Shown here: piece by piece, positions 1 through 8,138 of the stretch
Layout of the letters: each line of letters begins with the position of its first letter
Numbering within the stretch: position 1 is the first letter of the stretch
Assembly (NCBI RefSeq): GCF_001292625.1
Contig: NZ_LAJH01000007.1
Span: forward strand, 1 to 55,834
Direction of reading: 5' to 3'
DNA length: 55,834 nucleotides
From: Shimia sp. SK013
GTDB lineage: Bacteria; Pseudomonadota; Alphaproteobacteria; Rhodobacterales; Rhodobacteraceae
Position numbers and translations under genes: made by a program
The notes under the pieces: model-generated
The model's database searches: none
Seen by the model: the letters and a program-made list of their open reading frames with translations, nothing else
What the model was told of the DNA's origin: nothing

Positions 1-566
1 GCGGAGTCGGCGGTGATGACAACCTTGGCGTCGCAGCCATTCACCCGCGCGGCCAACGCATCGGGGGAAAAGCCTGCAAACACAATCGAGTGGATCGCGC
101 CGATGCGGGCACAGGCCAGCATGGCATAGGCTGCTTCGGGGATCATCGGCAGATAGATGACAACGCGGTCGCCTTTTTGCACGCCCATGGTTTCCAGCAC
201 GTTGGCCATGCGGCAGACGCGGCGGTGCAGATCGGCATAGGTGATTGACTGCGCCGGCTCGTTGGGATCATCGGGTTCAAAGATGATCGCGGCCTGATTG
301 CCGCGGGTTTCCAGATGGCGGTCGATACAGTTGGCAGACACGTTGAGCGTGCCGTCCTCAAACCATTTGATGTCGACATTGCCGGGCGCAAAGGAGGTGT
401 TCTGCACCGTCGTGAAGGGCTTGATCCAATCCACGCGCTGGCCGTGCTCGCGCCAGAACCCCTCAGGGTCCGTGACAGAAGCGGCGTACATCTCCTCATA
501 GCGCGCCGCGTCAATGTGGGCGTTGGCGGCCGTTTCTGCGGTGGGTGCAAAGGTTTTGTCAGACAT
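1..566 (-). CDS. acs: Acetyl-CoA synthetase (AMP-forming), N-terminal part, cut by the window edge
   Basis: This is the first ~188 residues of an acyl/acetyl-CoA synthetase, which makes acetyl-CoA from acetate, CoA and ATP in the cytoplasm. The reading frame starts [11 protein letters not shown] at 564-566 and contains features typical of the Acs N-terminal cap and the start of the AMP-binding domain: FWREHG, the [11 protein letters not shown] segment, [14 protein letters not shown], and [19 protein letters not shown]. The rest (adenylation core, C-terminal lid with acetylatable Lys) lies to the left of the window. It follows livF by 93 bases on the same strand, so it is probably the last gene of the Liv-type transporter operon. 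That link suggests the transporter brings in a substrate that ends as a short carboxylate. Propionyl-CoA synthetase is a possible alternative. Confidence 0.9.
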   Translation of the reverse strand, partial: MSDKTFAPTAETAANAHIDAARYEEMYAASVTDPEGFWREHGQRVDWIKPFTTVQNTSFAPGNVDIKWFEDGTLNVSANCIDRHLETRGNQAAIIFEPDDPNEPAQSITYADLHRRVCRMANVLETMGVQKGDRVVIYLPMIPEAAYAMLACARIGAIHSIVFAGFSPDALAARVNGCDAKVVITADS

Positions 567-606
567 AGATGGACCTCGTGAATTCATGTTTGAGGCGAGG
601 GTAGGC

Positions 607-644
607 GGCTGCGCCGGACTGTCAATCCGACCTTGGGCGCAGCC
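607..644 (-). other. Stem-loop between livF and acs
   Basis: A perfect 9-bp inverted repeat (GGCTGCGCC at 607-615, GGCGCAGCC at 636-644) with a 20-nt loop sits in the livF-acs gap. In the direction of the operon (minus strand) no T-run follows it, so it is more likely a processing or attenuation hairpin than a full terminator. A T-run is present only on the plus-strand side (649-654). Confidence 0.45.
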
Positions 645-659
645 AGCGGTTTTTTGCGA

Positions 660-1415
660 TCAGATCGCCAGATATTCCGCACGCAGTTCTGCGTTTTGCA
701 GCACTTCGTCAGCCGCACCGTCAAAAACCACGGAGCCGGTGTCAAGGATCACCGCACGGTCCGCCAGTTCGAGTGCACGCACGGCGTTTTGCTCGACGAT
801 CACCGTGGTGATGCCCTGTTCCTTGATGATGCGCAGAGTCTTTTCGATCTCGTCCACGATCACTGGCGCGAGGCCCTCATAGGGTTCGTCCAGAAGCAAC
901 ACTTTGATGTCGCGCGAGAGAGCGCGTGCAATAGAGAGCATTTGTTGCTCGCCACCTGACAGGGTCACGCCTTCTTGTTTGCGGCGTTCGCCAAGGCGCG
1001 GGAACAGATCGTAGAGACGTTCGATCGACCAGCCGATGGGCGGCGCGATTTGGGCCAACTGTAGGTTTTCCTCAACTGTCAGGCCTGGAATAATGCGCCT
1101 GTCTTCGGGAACAAGGCCAATGCCTGCCTGCGCGGCCTCGTGGCTTTTCATCAGGTGAAGCGGCTGATGGTCCAGCCAGATCTCGCCGTGAGTGACCTGA
1201 GGGTCGTCCATGCGCGCAATCGAGCGCAGGGTCGAGGTCTTGCCAGCGCCGTTGCGGCCCAGCAGCGCAAGGATTTCGCCTTCGTGCACGTTGAACGAGA
1301 TGTTCTGCACGATGTAGCTTTCGCCGTAGTAGCTTTCCATGTTCCAGATCGACAGGAAGGCAGGGGCGGTTTCGGCCATGTTATGGCCTTTGGAAAAGTC
1401 GGGTTTGACGTTCAT
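660..1415 (-). CDS. livF: Branched-chain-type (HAAT) ABC transporter ATPase, LivF family
   Basis: This is one of the two ATPases that power a Liv-type importer, cytoplasmic and membrane-associated. Walker A GRNGAGKT is at residues 53-60, the ABC signature LSGGEQ at 152-157 and Walker B VLLLDEP at 172-178, followed by a switch His-type region (VIVEQN). At 251 aa it is slightly longer than the usual ~235 aa because of a 20-residue N-terminal leader. An internal Met13 could also start it, but a strong GGGAGGAG ribosome site lies just upstream of the chosen ATG and not of Met13. It lies 17 bases after livG and is followed by acs. The substrate is not shown by the ATPase; the acs and ScfR neighbours hint at a short carboxylate, amide or similar rather than leucine. 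Confidence 0.93.
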   Translation of the reverse strand: MNVKPDFSKGHNMAETAPAFLSIWNMESYYGESYIVQNISFNVHEGEILALLGRNGAGKTSTLRSIARMDDPQVTHGEIWLDHQPLHLMKSHEAAQAGIGLVPEDRRIIPGLTVEENLQLAQIAPPIGWSIERLYDLFPRLGERRKQEGVTLSGGEQQMLSIARALSRDIKVLLLDEPYEGLAPVIVDEIEKTLRIIKEQGITTVIVEQNAVRALELADRAVILDTGSVVFDGAADEVLQNAELRAEYLAI

Positions 1416-1432
1416 CAGAAATCTCCTCCCGT

Positions 1433-2194
1433 TTATGCCACTTGGGTCTCGCCAAGGTAAGCTTCGCGCACCTTGGGATGACCTTTGATGTTTTCGGGGG
1501 TGTCCTCGACCAGAGGTGTACCCTGAGCCAGAACGGTGATGCGCTGCGCCAGCGAGAAGACGACGTGCATGTCGTGCTCAATGATGGCGATGGTGATGTC
1601 ACGCTCGTCGCTGATCTGTTTGAGCAGGTCGATTGTGTTGTTGGTGTCAGCCCGCGCCATACCGGCGGTGGGTTCGTCCAACAACAGCAAGCGCGGTTCT
1701 TGAGCGAGGCACATACCAATTTCCATCCGGCGTTTGTCACCACGCGACATAGAGTTGGCGTGCATGTGACGCTTGTCGATCATGTTCATGTCCTCAAGCA
1801 TCGCCTCGGCTTTTTCCACGATATCCTTTTCGTTCATCATGTTTTCGACTGCGTGCAAGCGAAACGAGCCATCGCGAGAGGCGAAACACGGGATCATCAT
1901 GTTTTCCATCACCGAGAGATCGCCAAAGATCTCGGGGGTCTGGAACACGCGGGAAATGCCCATCTGGTTGATCTCGTGGGGGCTGCGGCCCAGCACAGAC
2001 TGGCCGTCAAACATGACAGACCCAGTGTCCGGGATGAGCTTGCCGACAAGGCAGTTCAGCAGGGTGGATTTCCCGGCCCCGTTGGGGCCGATGATTGCGT
2101 GTACGCTGTTTTCGGCGACTGAAAGGTTCACGTCACCGAGCGCCTGAAGGCCACCGAACCGCTTATTTACGTCTTTGACTTCGAGAATTCCCAT
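1433..2194 (-). CDS. livG: Branched-chain-type ABC transporter ATPase, LivG family
   Basis: This is the second ATPase of the Liv-type importer (253 aa, normal LivG length). Walker A GPNGAGKS is at residues 36-43 and Walker B LLLLDEPTAGM at ~169-179, with the LivG-type VFQTPEIF Q-loop at ~83-90. The ABC signature is degenerate (MSRGDKR, ~149-155, instead of LSGGQ), as is common in LivG proteins, which often read LS-x-GDQR. The upstream permease gene livM ends 12 bases before it and livF follows 17 bases after, so all are one transcript. The two ATPases would form a LivF/LivG heterodimer under LivH/LivM. Confidence 0.93.
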   Translation of the reverse strand: MGILEVKDVNKRFGGLQALGDVNLSVAENSVHAIIGPNGAGKSTLLNCLVGKLIPDTGSVMFDGQSVLGRSPHEINQMGISRVFQTPEIFGDLSVMENMMIPCFASRDGSFRLHAVENMMNEKDIVEKAEAMLEDMNMIDKRHMHANSMSRGDKRRMEIGMCLAQEPRLLLLDEPTAGMARADTNNTIDLLKQISDERDITIAIIEHDMHVVFSLAQRITVLAQGTPLVEDTPENIKGHPKVREAYLGETQVA

Positions 2195-2206
2195 CTGTCA
2201 GTCTCC

Positions 2207-3406
2207 TTATTCTGCGGGTTCAGTGGAGGCGGTGGAGTCGTCAGACTTGCCGCGCGACTTGATCCATTTGCCGATGCGTTGACCGCCTTCAACAAGTCCA
2301 CCGGGCAGGAAAACGACGACGAGCATGAAGAGAATGCCCAAAGTCAGGTGCCAGCCTTTGCCGATGAAGGGGTGGATGATGAAGACAACGAAGTCTTCAA
2401 TGCCGTCCGGTAGGAAAGCGAACCACTGGTGCAGGATTGTATCGTTGATCTTGGAGAAGATGTTCTCGAAGTATTTGATGAAGCCTGCGCCGAGAACCGG
2501 ACCGATCAAGGTCCCTGTTCCGCCGAGGATTGTCATCAGAACAACTTCGCCTGAGGCGGTCCATTGCATCCGCTCTGCACCCGCGAGAGGGTCCATCGCG
2601 GCCATCAGGCCACCAGCGAGGCCGGCATACATACCGGAGATCACAAAGGCGGCCAGAGTGTGCGGACGCGGGTTCAAGCCAGTGTATGACATGCGTGTCT
2701 GGTTGGATTTGATCGCGCGCAGCATCATGCCAAACGGTGAGCGGAAGATGCGGATCGACAGATAGAAGGCCAGGATCATCACAATGGCGCACAGATAGTA
2801 GCCTGCGTTGAAATCAAAGCTCCAGGCGCCGACGTTCATCGTGTGCGTGCTGTTCATATAGATCCCGAAGAAATGCGGGAAGTCCTGCATGTTCTCGCCG
2901 TGGAATATCTGCGGGTCGTTCTTGTAGACCTGCAGGCCGGTTTCCCCGTTGGTGAGGTTGAACCGCGGGTTTGAAAGCACCGAATAGGCCAGTGCAAAAG
3001 ACATCTGCGCAAAGGCGAGTGTCAGGATCGAGAAGTAGATACCTGAGCGACGCAAGCTGACGTAGCCGATCAGAACCGAGAAAAGACCCGCGACAATGAC
3101 CGCCAGAAGGATCGCCGGCACCACGTTGTAGCTGAGCAATTTGAACATCCAGACCGAGGCGTAAGACCCGACACCCAGAAAGGCCGCGTGGCCGAAGCTG
3201 AGGTAGCCGGTAAGGCCAAAGAGGATGTTGAACCCGATGGCAAAAATGCCAAAGATGATGAAGCGTTGCATCAGGTCCGGATAGCCCGCGTTAAACTGCG
3301 CCATGGCGCTGTCGGCCGGGAAAGGGTTCAGGATGAAGGGTGCAAACAGGGTCAGCACCGCGACGATCGCGAGAAGGGTGAGGTCGTTTTTATTTAGTCC
3401 AAGCAT
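2207..3406 (-). CDS. livM: Branched-chain-type ABC transporter permease, LivM family
   Basis: Integral inner-membrane permease of the Liv-type importer (399 aa). Many hydrophobic helices are visible, with the family landmarks [21 protein letters not shown] near the N-terminus and the cytoplasmic coupling loop [18 protein letters not shown] before a C-terminal helix bundle. It is longer than many LivM proteins because of an extra ~50-residue loop ([19 protein letters not shown]) that in other members also faces the periplasm, and a hydrophilic C-terminal tail rich in K/S/T/E. It starts 3 bases after livH ends. Confidence 0.9.
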   Translation of the reverse strand: MLGLNKNDLTLLAIVAVLTLFAPFILNPFPADSAMAQFNAGYPDLMQRFIIFGIFAIGFNILFGLTGYLSFGHAAFLGVGSYASVWMFKLLSYNVVPAILLAVIVAGLFSVLIGYVSLRRSGIYFSILTLAFAQMSFALAYSVLSNPRFNLTNGETGLQVYKNDPQIFHGENMQDFPHFFGIYMNSTHTMNVGAWSFDFNAGYYLCAIVMILAFYLSIRIFRSPFGMMLRAIKSNQTRMSYTGLNPRPHTLAAFVISGMYAGLAGGLMAAMDPLAGAERMQWTASGEVVLMTILGGTGTLIGPVLGAGFIKYFENIFSKINDTILHQWFAFLPDGIEDFVVFIIHPFIGKGWHLTLGILFMLVVVFLPGGLVEGGQRIGKWIKSRGKSDDSTASTEPAE

Positions 3407-3409
3407 GTC

Positions 3410-4432
3410 TTATTCCTCCATCACGCCTTTGCGGCCCATGAGCCCGCGTGGACGGGTCAGCAGCACGATGATCGCGACAAGGTAGATGATGATCTGGTTG
3501 ATGCCAGGCAGGGTCGTCGTCGCCCAGGTCGTAGAAGCGAAGCTTTCCAATATACCCAGCAGGAAGCCGGCCAGCACGGCGCCGGGAAGGCTGCCCATGC
3601 CACCAACCACAACCACTACGAAGCTGAGGACAAGGAAGTCCATGCCCATGTGATAGTTTGGCGGGTTGATCGGTGCATACATCACGCCAGCAAGCCCCGC
3701 CACACAGGCAGCAATCGCGAACATGACAGTGAAGCGTTTGTCGATGTCGATGCCGAGCAGGCCAACGGTTTCACGGTCTGCCATGCCAGCGCGGACAACC
3801 ATGCCGAAGGTGGTGAATTGCAGGAAGGCAAAGACCCCCGTGATCACCAATGCCGAGAAACAGAAGTAGACGATACGCCAATTTGGATAAGGCAGGTCAA
3901 ACCCAAACCAAGCGCCGAGGTTGGATACACCCATCAAGGCGTCCGGCGGCGGGGTCTGGATCGGGTTGGCGCCGAAATAGTATTTCACGATTTCCTGCAG
4001 AACGATGGCGAGGCCGAAGGTCACGAGGATCTGGTCAGCGTGCTCGCGCTTGTAGAAGTGTTTGATAAGGCCGCGTTCCATGATCAGACCGACAAGGATC
4101 ATCACCGGAATTGCCAAAAGGATCGATAGCGGCACGGACCAGTCGATGATCGAGGCGCCGAGTTCGGGGCCAAACCAGCTTTCGATATAGGGTGTTTCGA
4201 CTTTGAGCGGATTGCCTAGGAAGTCCTTTTGGGTTTCGTCGATCGTCACATAGCTGAACTGTAGCAGCTTGGAGAGCGACACAGCACAGAAAGCGCCAAT
4301 CATGAACAGCGCCCCATGCGCAAAGTTCACGACGCCCAATGTGCCGAAAATGAGAGTAAGCCCGAGCGCGATCAGCGCGTAGGCAGAGCCCTTATCGAGC
4401 CCGTTCAGGATCTGCAGGATTAATGCGTCCAT
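3410..4432 (-). CDS. livH: Branched-chain-type ABC transporter permease, LivH family
   Basis: The partner permease of LivM (340 aa). The N-terminus shows the LivH hallmark GLDKGSAYALIALGLTLIFG followed by GVVNFAHGALFMIGAF; the coupling loop MVVRAGMADRETVGLLGID and the C-terminal VGGMGSLPGAVLAGFLLG are also typical. A periplasmic insertion (residues ~55-90, YVTIDETQKDF and following) lengthens it relative to E. coli LivH (308 aa). It lies 117 bases downstream of the binding-protein gene, with a strong hairpin in between, and almost abuts livM. Confidence 0.92.
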   Translation of the reverse strand: MDALILQILNGLDKGSAYALIALGLTLIFGTLGVVNFAHGALFMIGAFCAVSLSKLLQFSYVTIDETQKDFLGNPLKVETPYIESWFGPELGASIIDWSVPLSILLAIPVMILVGLIMERGLIKHFYKREHADQILVTFGLAIVLQEIVKYYFGANPIQTPPPDALMGVSNLGAWFGFDLPYPNWRIVYFCFSALVITGVFAFLQFTTFGMVVRAGMADRETVGLLGIDIDKRFTVMFAIAACVAGLAGVMYAPINPPNYHMGMDFLVLSFVVVVVGGMGSLPGAVLAGFLLGILESFASTTWATTTLPGINQIIIYLVAIIVLLTRPRGLMGRKGVMEE

Positions 4433-4506
4433 TGTCTTCGACCTGTTGATTGTGAAAGCTGCCTGCGCTGTGCGCGGCGGAGTGGCGACGCCAGATAAAG
4501 GCAGGA

Positions 4507-4531
4507 CCGGTCGCGCAAGATGCGCGACCGG
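4507..4531 (-). other. Strong stem-loop between the binding-protein gene and livH
   Basis: A perfect 10-bp stem (CCGGTCGCGC 4507-4516, GCGCGACCGG 4522-4531) closes a 5-nt loop. It follows the binding-protein stop codon by about 20 bases, and no long T-run follows in the operon direction. Such hairpins commonly protect the 3' end of the abundant binding-protein mRNA and reduce downstream permease expression; that role is inferred here. Confidence 0.6.
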
Positions 4532-4549
4532 CTGGCTTTTAGGGGTGGC

Positions 4550-5902
4550 TTATGTGCCTGAGTTACAGGTGCCCAGAGTTGCTTCGTCACCACCAAACAT
4601 CGGGTGGTTCGGAGCGTAAGTAACCTGGTCAGCAGGAGTAACTTCAACGATTTCCAGCGTGTCATAGGCGTTGGTCGGGTTCTGCGCACCGCGCACAACC
4701 AGAACGTCTTTGAAGCACTGGTGATCGTCTGCGCGGTACAGCGTCTTGCCGTTGCCCAGACCGTCAAATTCGAAGTTCTCCAGAGCCGCTGCAACACCAC
4801 ATGGGTCGAACGTGCCCGCACGCTCACATGCGTCAGCATAGAGCAGAACCTGAGCGTAGCAGGTCTGTGCCGAGTTGGATGGCGGCTTGCCATACTTCTC
4901 GCCGAACGACTTGACGAACTGCTTGGAACCTTCGTTCTGCAGCTGCCAGTTGTAGTTCATGGAACCAAGAACGCCTTTGATGTTCTCGCCCGCACCAGCG
5001 GCCATAAGCTCGGAGTAAAGTGGAACAACAATTTTGAAGTCTTTGCCGTTCACGACTTTGTCGAGCAGACCGAACTGAACCGCGTTGGTCAGCGAGTTGA
5101 TCATGTTCCCGCCGTAGTGGTTCAGAACCAGAGTATCGGCACCAGAGTTCAGGATTGGCGCGATGTAGGACGAGAAGTCCGTGGAAGCCAGAGGCGTTTT
5201 CACTGTGTTTACAGTGTTCCAGCCCAGAGCTTCGGTGGAGGCCACGATCGACTCTTCCTGGGTCCAGCCCCAGTTGTAGTCAGCGGTCAGGTGATACGCG
5301 TTACGGTCGTTGCCCATCTCTTTGGCCAGAACGGGCGCGAGTGCGGCACCGGACATATAGGCGTTAAAGAAGTGACGGAAACCGTTTGCTTTGCGGTCTT
5401 TACCAGTGGTGTCGTTGGCGTGGGTCAGACCCGCCATAAAGATCACGCCAGCTTCTTGGCAGAGACCTTGAACAGCCACAGCAACGCCCGAGGAAGAGCC
5501 GCCGTTGATCATGACAGCGCCGTCTTTTTCGATCATCGACTTGGCGGATGCACGAGCGGCGTCCGATTTGGTCTGAGTATCGCCTGTGACAAACTCGACC
5601 TTCTTGCCGAGGATGCCGTTGCCTTTGAGAGCTTTGGACGAGAATGTGTTCAGGCAGCCGCCGTCACCCATACCGTTCAGGTGCTCAACAGCGAGCTGCT
5701 GTGCCAGTAGCTCGTCGCTACCTTCGTCAGCGTAGGGACCGGTCTGTGGCACGTTGAAGCCCAGAGTAACTGTCGAACCGGTGGGTTCATTTGTGTAGGC
5801 CGCAGCGGACTGAGCCGTAAAGATGGTCGGAAGCGCAACGCCGGCACCTGCAACGGCACCGGTCTTCAGCACACCACGACGTGTGTAATTGGTTTTGGAC
5901 AT
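4550..5902 (-). CDS. Tat-exported periplasmic substrate-binding protein of the Liv-type transporter
   Basis: This 450-aa protein is the solute receptor of the livHMGF transporter (type I periplasmic binding fold, Peripla_BP_6 family). The N-terminus carries a twin-arginine signal (TRRGVLKTG, residues 8-16) then a hydrophobic stretch and an AQSAAA cleavage region near residue 34, so export of a folded protein is expected. The mature part begins with TVTLGFNVPQTGPYADEG, the usual ligand-lobe start, and contains GGSSSGVAVAV and NHYGGNMINS. Seven cysteines are spread through the mature protein, suggesting disulfides. It is longer than LivK (~345 aa mature). The ligand is not evident; the location upstream of acs and divergent from a ScfR-type regulator suggests a small carboxylate or a compound degraded to acetate or propionate. 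Confidence 0.9.
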   Translation of the reverse strand: MSKTNYTRRGVLKTGAVAGAGVALPTIFTAQSAAAYTNEPTGSTVTLGFNVPQTGPYADEGSDELLAQQLAVEHLNGMGDGGCLNTFSSKALKGNGILGKKVEFVTGDTQTKSDAARASAKSMIEKDGAVMINGGSSSGVAVAVQGLCQEAGVIFMAGLTHANDTTGKDRKANGFRHFFNAYMSGAALAPVLAKEMGNDRNAYHLTADYNWGWTQEESIVASTEALGWNTVNTVKTPLASTDFSSYIAPILNSGADTLVLNHYGGNMINSLTNAVQFGLLDKVVNGKDFKIVVPLYSELMAAGAGENIKGVLGSMNYNWQLQNEGSKQFVKSFGEKYGKPPSNSAQTCYAQVLLYADACERAGTFDPCGVAAALENFEFDGLGNGKTLYRADDHQCFKDVLVVRGAQNPTNAYDTLEIVEVTPADQVTYAPNHPMFGGDEATLGTCNSGT

Positions 5903-6125
5903 GTAATCCTCCCGTTTCGTATTTCGCCGGCGTCAGGGCTCCTCTTCCCCAGCGGTCGGCGCGCACTTATGTGCAAAATCATTATCAGGTGGAGTTCGAA
6001 AATTTCGCAACAACTGCTTTCAAAGACACAATTTTTTTGTAAAGTAATTCGCGAAGCTGTGCAGCATTCTGTAAATAAATTATTCTGCGCTGCAGAAAGT
6101 GGTTGATTAACGTTAGGAAATTCCC
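5903..6125. promoter_or_regulatory. Divergent control region between transporter operon and ScfR-type regulator
   Basis: This 223-bp AT-rich spacer must hold both promoters. It contains a perfect TTCTGC-GCT-GCAGAA inverted repeat at 6083-6097, 29 bases before the regulator ATG, and a TTCGCGAA palindrome at 6048-6055. Either could be the binding site of the adjacent XRE-type regulator, which by family habit controls its own divergent target. No clear sigma-70 boxes were assigned. Confidence 0.5.
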
Positions 6126-7418
6126 ATGGGGCGCGACACTTTGACAGGCAGCCGTATCCGTGAAAGGCGAGCGGTGGCAGGAATGCGACAAGCCGAGCTT
6201 GCGAAAGCGGTTGGGATTTCGCCGAGCTACCTCAATCTGATCGAACACAACCGGCGTAGAATCGGCGGCAAGCTGCTTGTCGACATTGCGATGGAGTTGG
6301 GAGTCGAGACGTCTTTGCTAAGCGAGGGCGCCGAAGCGGGGCTGATATCCACACTGGAAGAAGCCGCGGCGGACGGGGCGCAGGCGGGTGCTGAAGTCGA
6401 CCGCGCGGACGAGTTTGCCGGACGGTTTCCAGGTTGGGCGGCGTTGATCGCACGGCAACATAGCCGTATCGAAAATCTGGAACGCACCGCAGTGACGCTG
6501 ACAGATCGCTTGACGCATGATCCGCACCTTGCGACGTCGATGCACGAAATGCTGACCATGGTAACGGCCATCCGCTCGACCGCTGGCATTCTGGCGGAAC
6601 CGGGCGAGATTGAGCCGGAGTGGCAGACCCGGTTTCACCGCAATCTGAACGAGGACAGTCAGCGTTTGGCAGACAGTTCGCAACAGTTGGTGGCTTATCT
6701 CGACGGGGCGGGTGATGCAGCGGCCAGTCTGACGTTGCCAACGGAAGAGGTCGACGCGATGCTGTCGACACATGGGTTCCGTTTTGACGATCTGGTCGAG
6801 GCGGACGCAACCGAGCTGCGCAAATTTGTTCAGAGCCAGACGGAGCTGACATCTGAGCCTTCGCAAGGGATGGCAATGACCGTGATCCGTCAGCTGCTGG
6901 ACGATGCACGGAGATTGCCTGCGGGGCGGTTGGAGGTGCTGGTGGCAGAGCTCGGCGCGGCGCCGGTGGATATTGCCAATATGGCAGGCGTGCCGTTGGC
7001 GGTGGTATTGCGTCGGATGGCGGCGTTTTCAAAAGAGGTGTTGCCCGTGGCTTGTGGCCTGGTGATGTGCGACGGGGCAGGCACATTGATGCTGCGCAAA
7101 GCGGTGGACGGGTTTCCAATGCCACGGTTTTCGGCAGCTTGTCCGAAATGGCCCTTGTTTCAGGCGCTTGCGCGGCCAATGCAACCCTTGCGACAGGTCG
7201 TTACGGTCACTGGGCGAGATGCGCGCAGTTTTGAATGCTTTGCTGTGGCAGACCCGATTGGTCCGATGCGGGTTGACGCGCCGCCGCTGTACCACAGCTA
7301 CATGTTGATTATCCCGCAAGAAGCCCACGCGGTCGATGGGTACGAAGTTGGTTCAACCTGTCGCGTCTGTCCCAGTCAGGGATGTGAGGGGCGTCGGGAG
7401 CCGTCATTGTTAGCTTGA
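6126..7418 (+). CDS. XRE-family regulator of the short-chain fatty acyl (ScfR/RamB-like) type
   Basis: A 430-aa DNA-binding protein. Residues ~8-65 form a lambda-repressor-like helix-turn-helix (RERRAVAGMRQAELAKAVGI then SPSYLNLIEHNRRRIGGKLL). The C-terminus carries the family's Cys motif, GSTCRVCPSQGCEGRREP, that ends ScfR/RamB/PrpC-type regulators of acetate and propionate metabolism. The middle part corresponds to the IrrE-like/ligand region, but I see no HExxH protease motif, so it is not expected to be a peptidase. AGGA lies ~7 bases before the ATG. It is divergent from the Liv-type transporter-acs operon, its likely target, and precedes a two-component system. A CoA-ester effector is inferred from the family (RamB, MccR, ScfR). 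Confidence 0.82.
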   Translation: MGRDTLTGSRIRERRAVAGMRQAELAKAVGISPSYLNLIEHNRRRIGGKLLVDIAMELGVETSLLSEGAEAGLISTLEEAAADGAQAGAEVDRADEFAGRFPGWAALIARQHSRIENLERTAVTLTDRLTHDPHLATSMHEMLTMVTAIRSTAGILAEPGEIEPEWQTRFHRNLNEDSQRLADSSQQLVAYLDGAGDAAASLTLPTEEVDAMLSTHGFRFDDLVEADATELRKFVQSQTELTSEPSQGMAMTVIRQLLDDARRLPAGRLEVLVAELGAAPVDIANMAGVPLAVVLRRMAAFSKEVLPVACGLVMCDGAGTLMLRKAVDGFPMPRFSAACPKWPLFQALARPMQPLRQVVTVTGRDARSFECFAVADPIGPMRVDAPPLYHSYMLIIPQEAHAVDGYEVGSTCRVCPSQGCEGRREPSLLA

Positions 7419-7509
7419 TTGCTATAAGACTGTAATTCTCCTTGGCTTTTCACGAGACCCCGCTAAGAATAGTCCGGCACTCATGAGACTTTCGGGGAGG
7501 GGAGGCTAC

Positions 7510-7878
7510 ATGGGCAAAAGCGTTCTTCTGATTGAAGACGAACCCAATATCATAGAAGCGATCAGCTTCATTCTGTCCCGCGACGGCTGGTCTGTGGCAA
7601 CCCATTCCAATGGGCATGATGCCGTTGGCGTTGTAGTCGGGAGCCGGCCGGATATTGTCATTCTGGACGTGATGCTGCCGGGCAAGACTGGATATGAAAT
7701 CCTGCGCGAACTGCGCGAGGTCGAAGGTCTCGTGGATTTGCCGGTTCTGATGCTGACGGCCAAGGGGCAGGTCAAAGACCGCGAAATGGCCGAGCGCGCC
7801 GGTGCTAGCAGGTTCATGACCAAACCGTTTTCCAATTCCGAAGTGCTGGAGGCGGTGCGCGATCTGGTGACCGGGTGA
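7510..7878 (+). CDS. Single-domain response regulator (CheY-like receiver only)
   Basis: A 122-aa receiver domain with acidic pocket E9/D10/E11, phospho-acceptor Asp53 (IVILDVMLPG), Thr83 (MLTAK) and Lys104 (MTKPF). There is no output domain, so it must act by protein contact or as a phosphate relay or sink. I place the start at the ATG at 7510, directly behind a GGGGAGGGGAGG ribosome site; an ATG 27 bases earlier would put that site inside the gene. Its stop overlaps the next gene (GTGA), which in turn overlaps the histidine-kinase gene, so the kinase is the obvious partner. Confidence 0.88.
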   Translation: MGKSVLLIEDEPNIIEAISFILSRDGWSVATHSNGHDAVGVVVGSRPDIVILDVMLPGKTGYEILRELREVEGLVDLPVLMLTAKGQVKDREMAERAGASRFMTKPFSNSEVLEAVRDLVTG

Positions 7879-8138
7879 GCGAGCGTCCTAAACACTTATT
7901 CCTTGAGCGGCAAAGTTATCGCCGTCGGCGTTTGATCGACCTGATCCGCATGTGTCCGGTGATTGGCGCTATCCTGTGGGCTGTGCCGCTGTTGTGGCGC
8001 ACCGACGGCGCCGAACAGATCTCTACATCCGATGCAGTTGTTTACGTATTTCTGGTCTGGTTGGGGCTTGTTCTGATGAGCGCCTTTCTGGCACGGGCTC
8101 TGCGTGATGGCGGAGATGCGGACGGGGACGGCAGCTGA
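7875..8138 (+). CDS. Small two-helix membrane protein coupled to the symporter-like kinase
   Basis: An 87-aa protein starting at a GTG that overlaps the response-regulator stop (GTGA) and ending in a TGATG overlap with the kinase gene. A basic N-terminus (RRRRLIDLIR) is followed by two hydrophobic helices (CPVIGAILWAVPLLW; VVYVFLVWLGLVLMSAFLARAL) and a short acidic tail. Size, topology and position match the small subunits that accompany sodium:solute symporters (compare the DUF4212 gene at 54757-55017) and, as I recall, the small cbrX gene that overlaps cbrA in Pseudomonas. Translation is almost certainly coupled to the kinase. No biochemical function is evident. Confidence 0.75.
   Translation: MSERPKHLFLERQSYRRRRLIDLIRMCPVIGAILWAVPLLWRTDGAEQISTSDAVVYVFLVWLGLVLMSAFLARALRDGGDADGDGS

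Noticed and set aside
4604..5710. A 368-codon plus-strand frame over the Liv-type binding protein
   Set aside because: Antisense shadow; the minus frame has a Tat signal and family motifs while this one has none.
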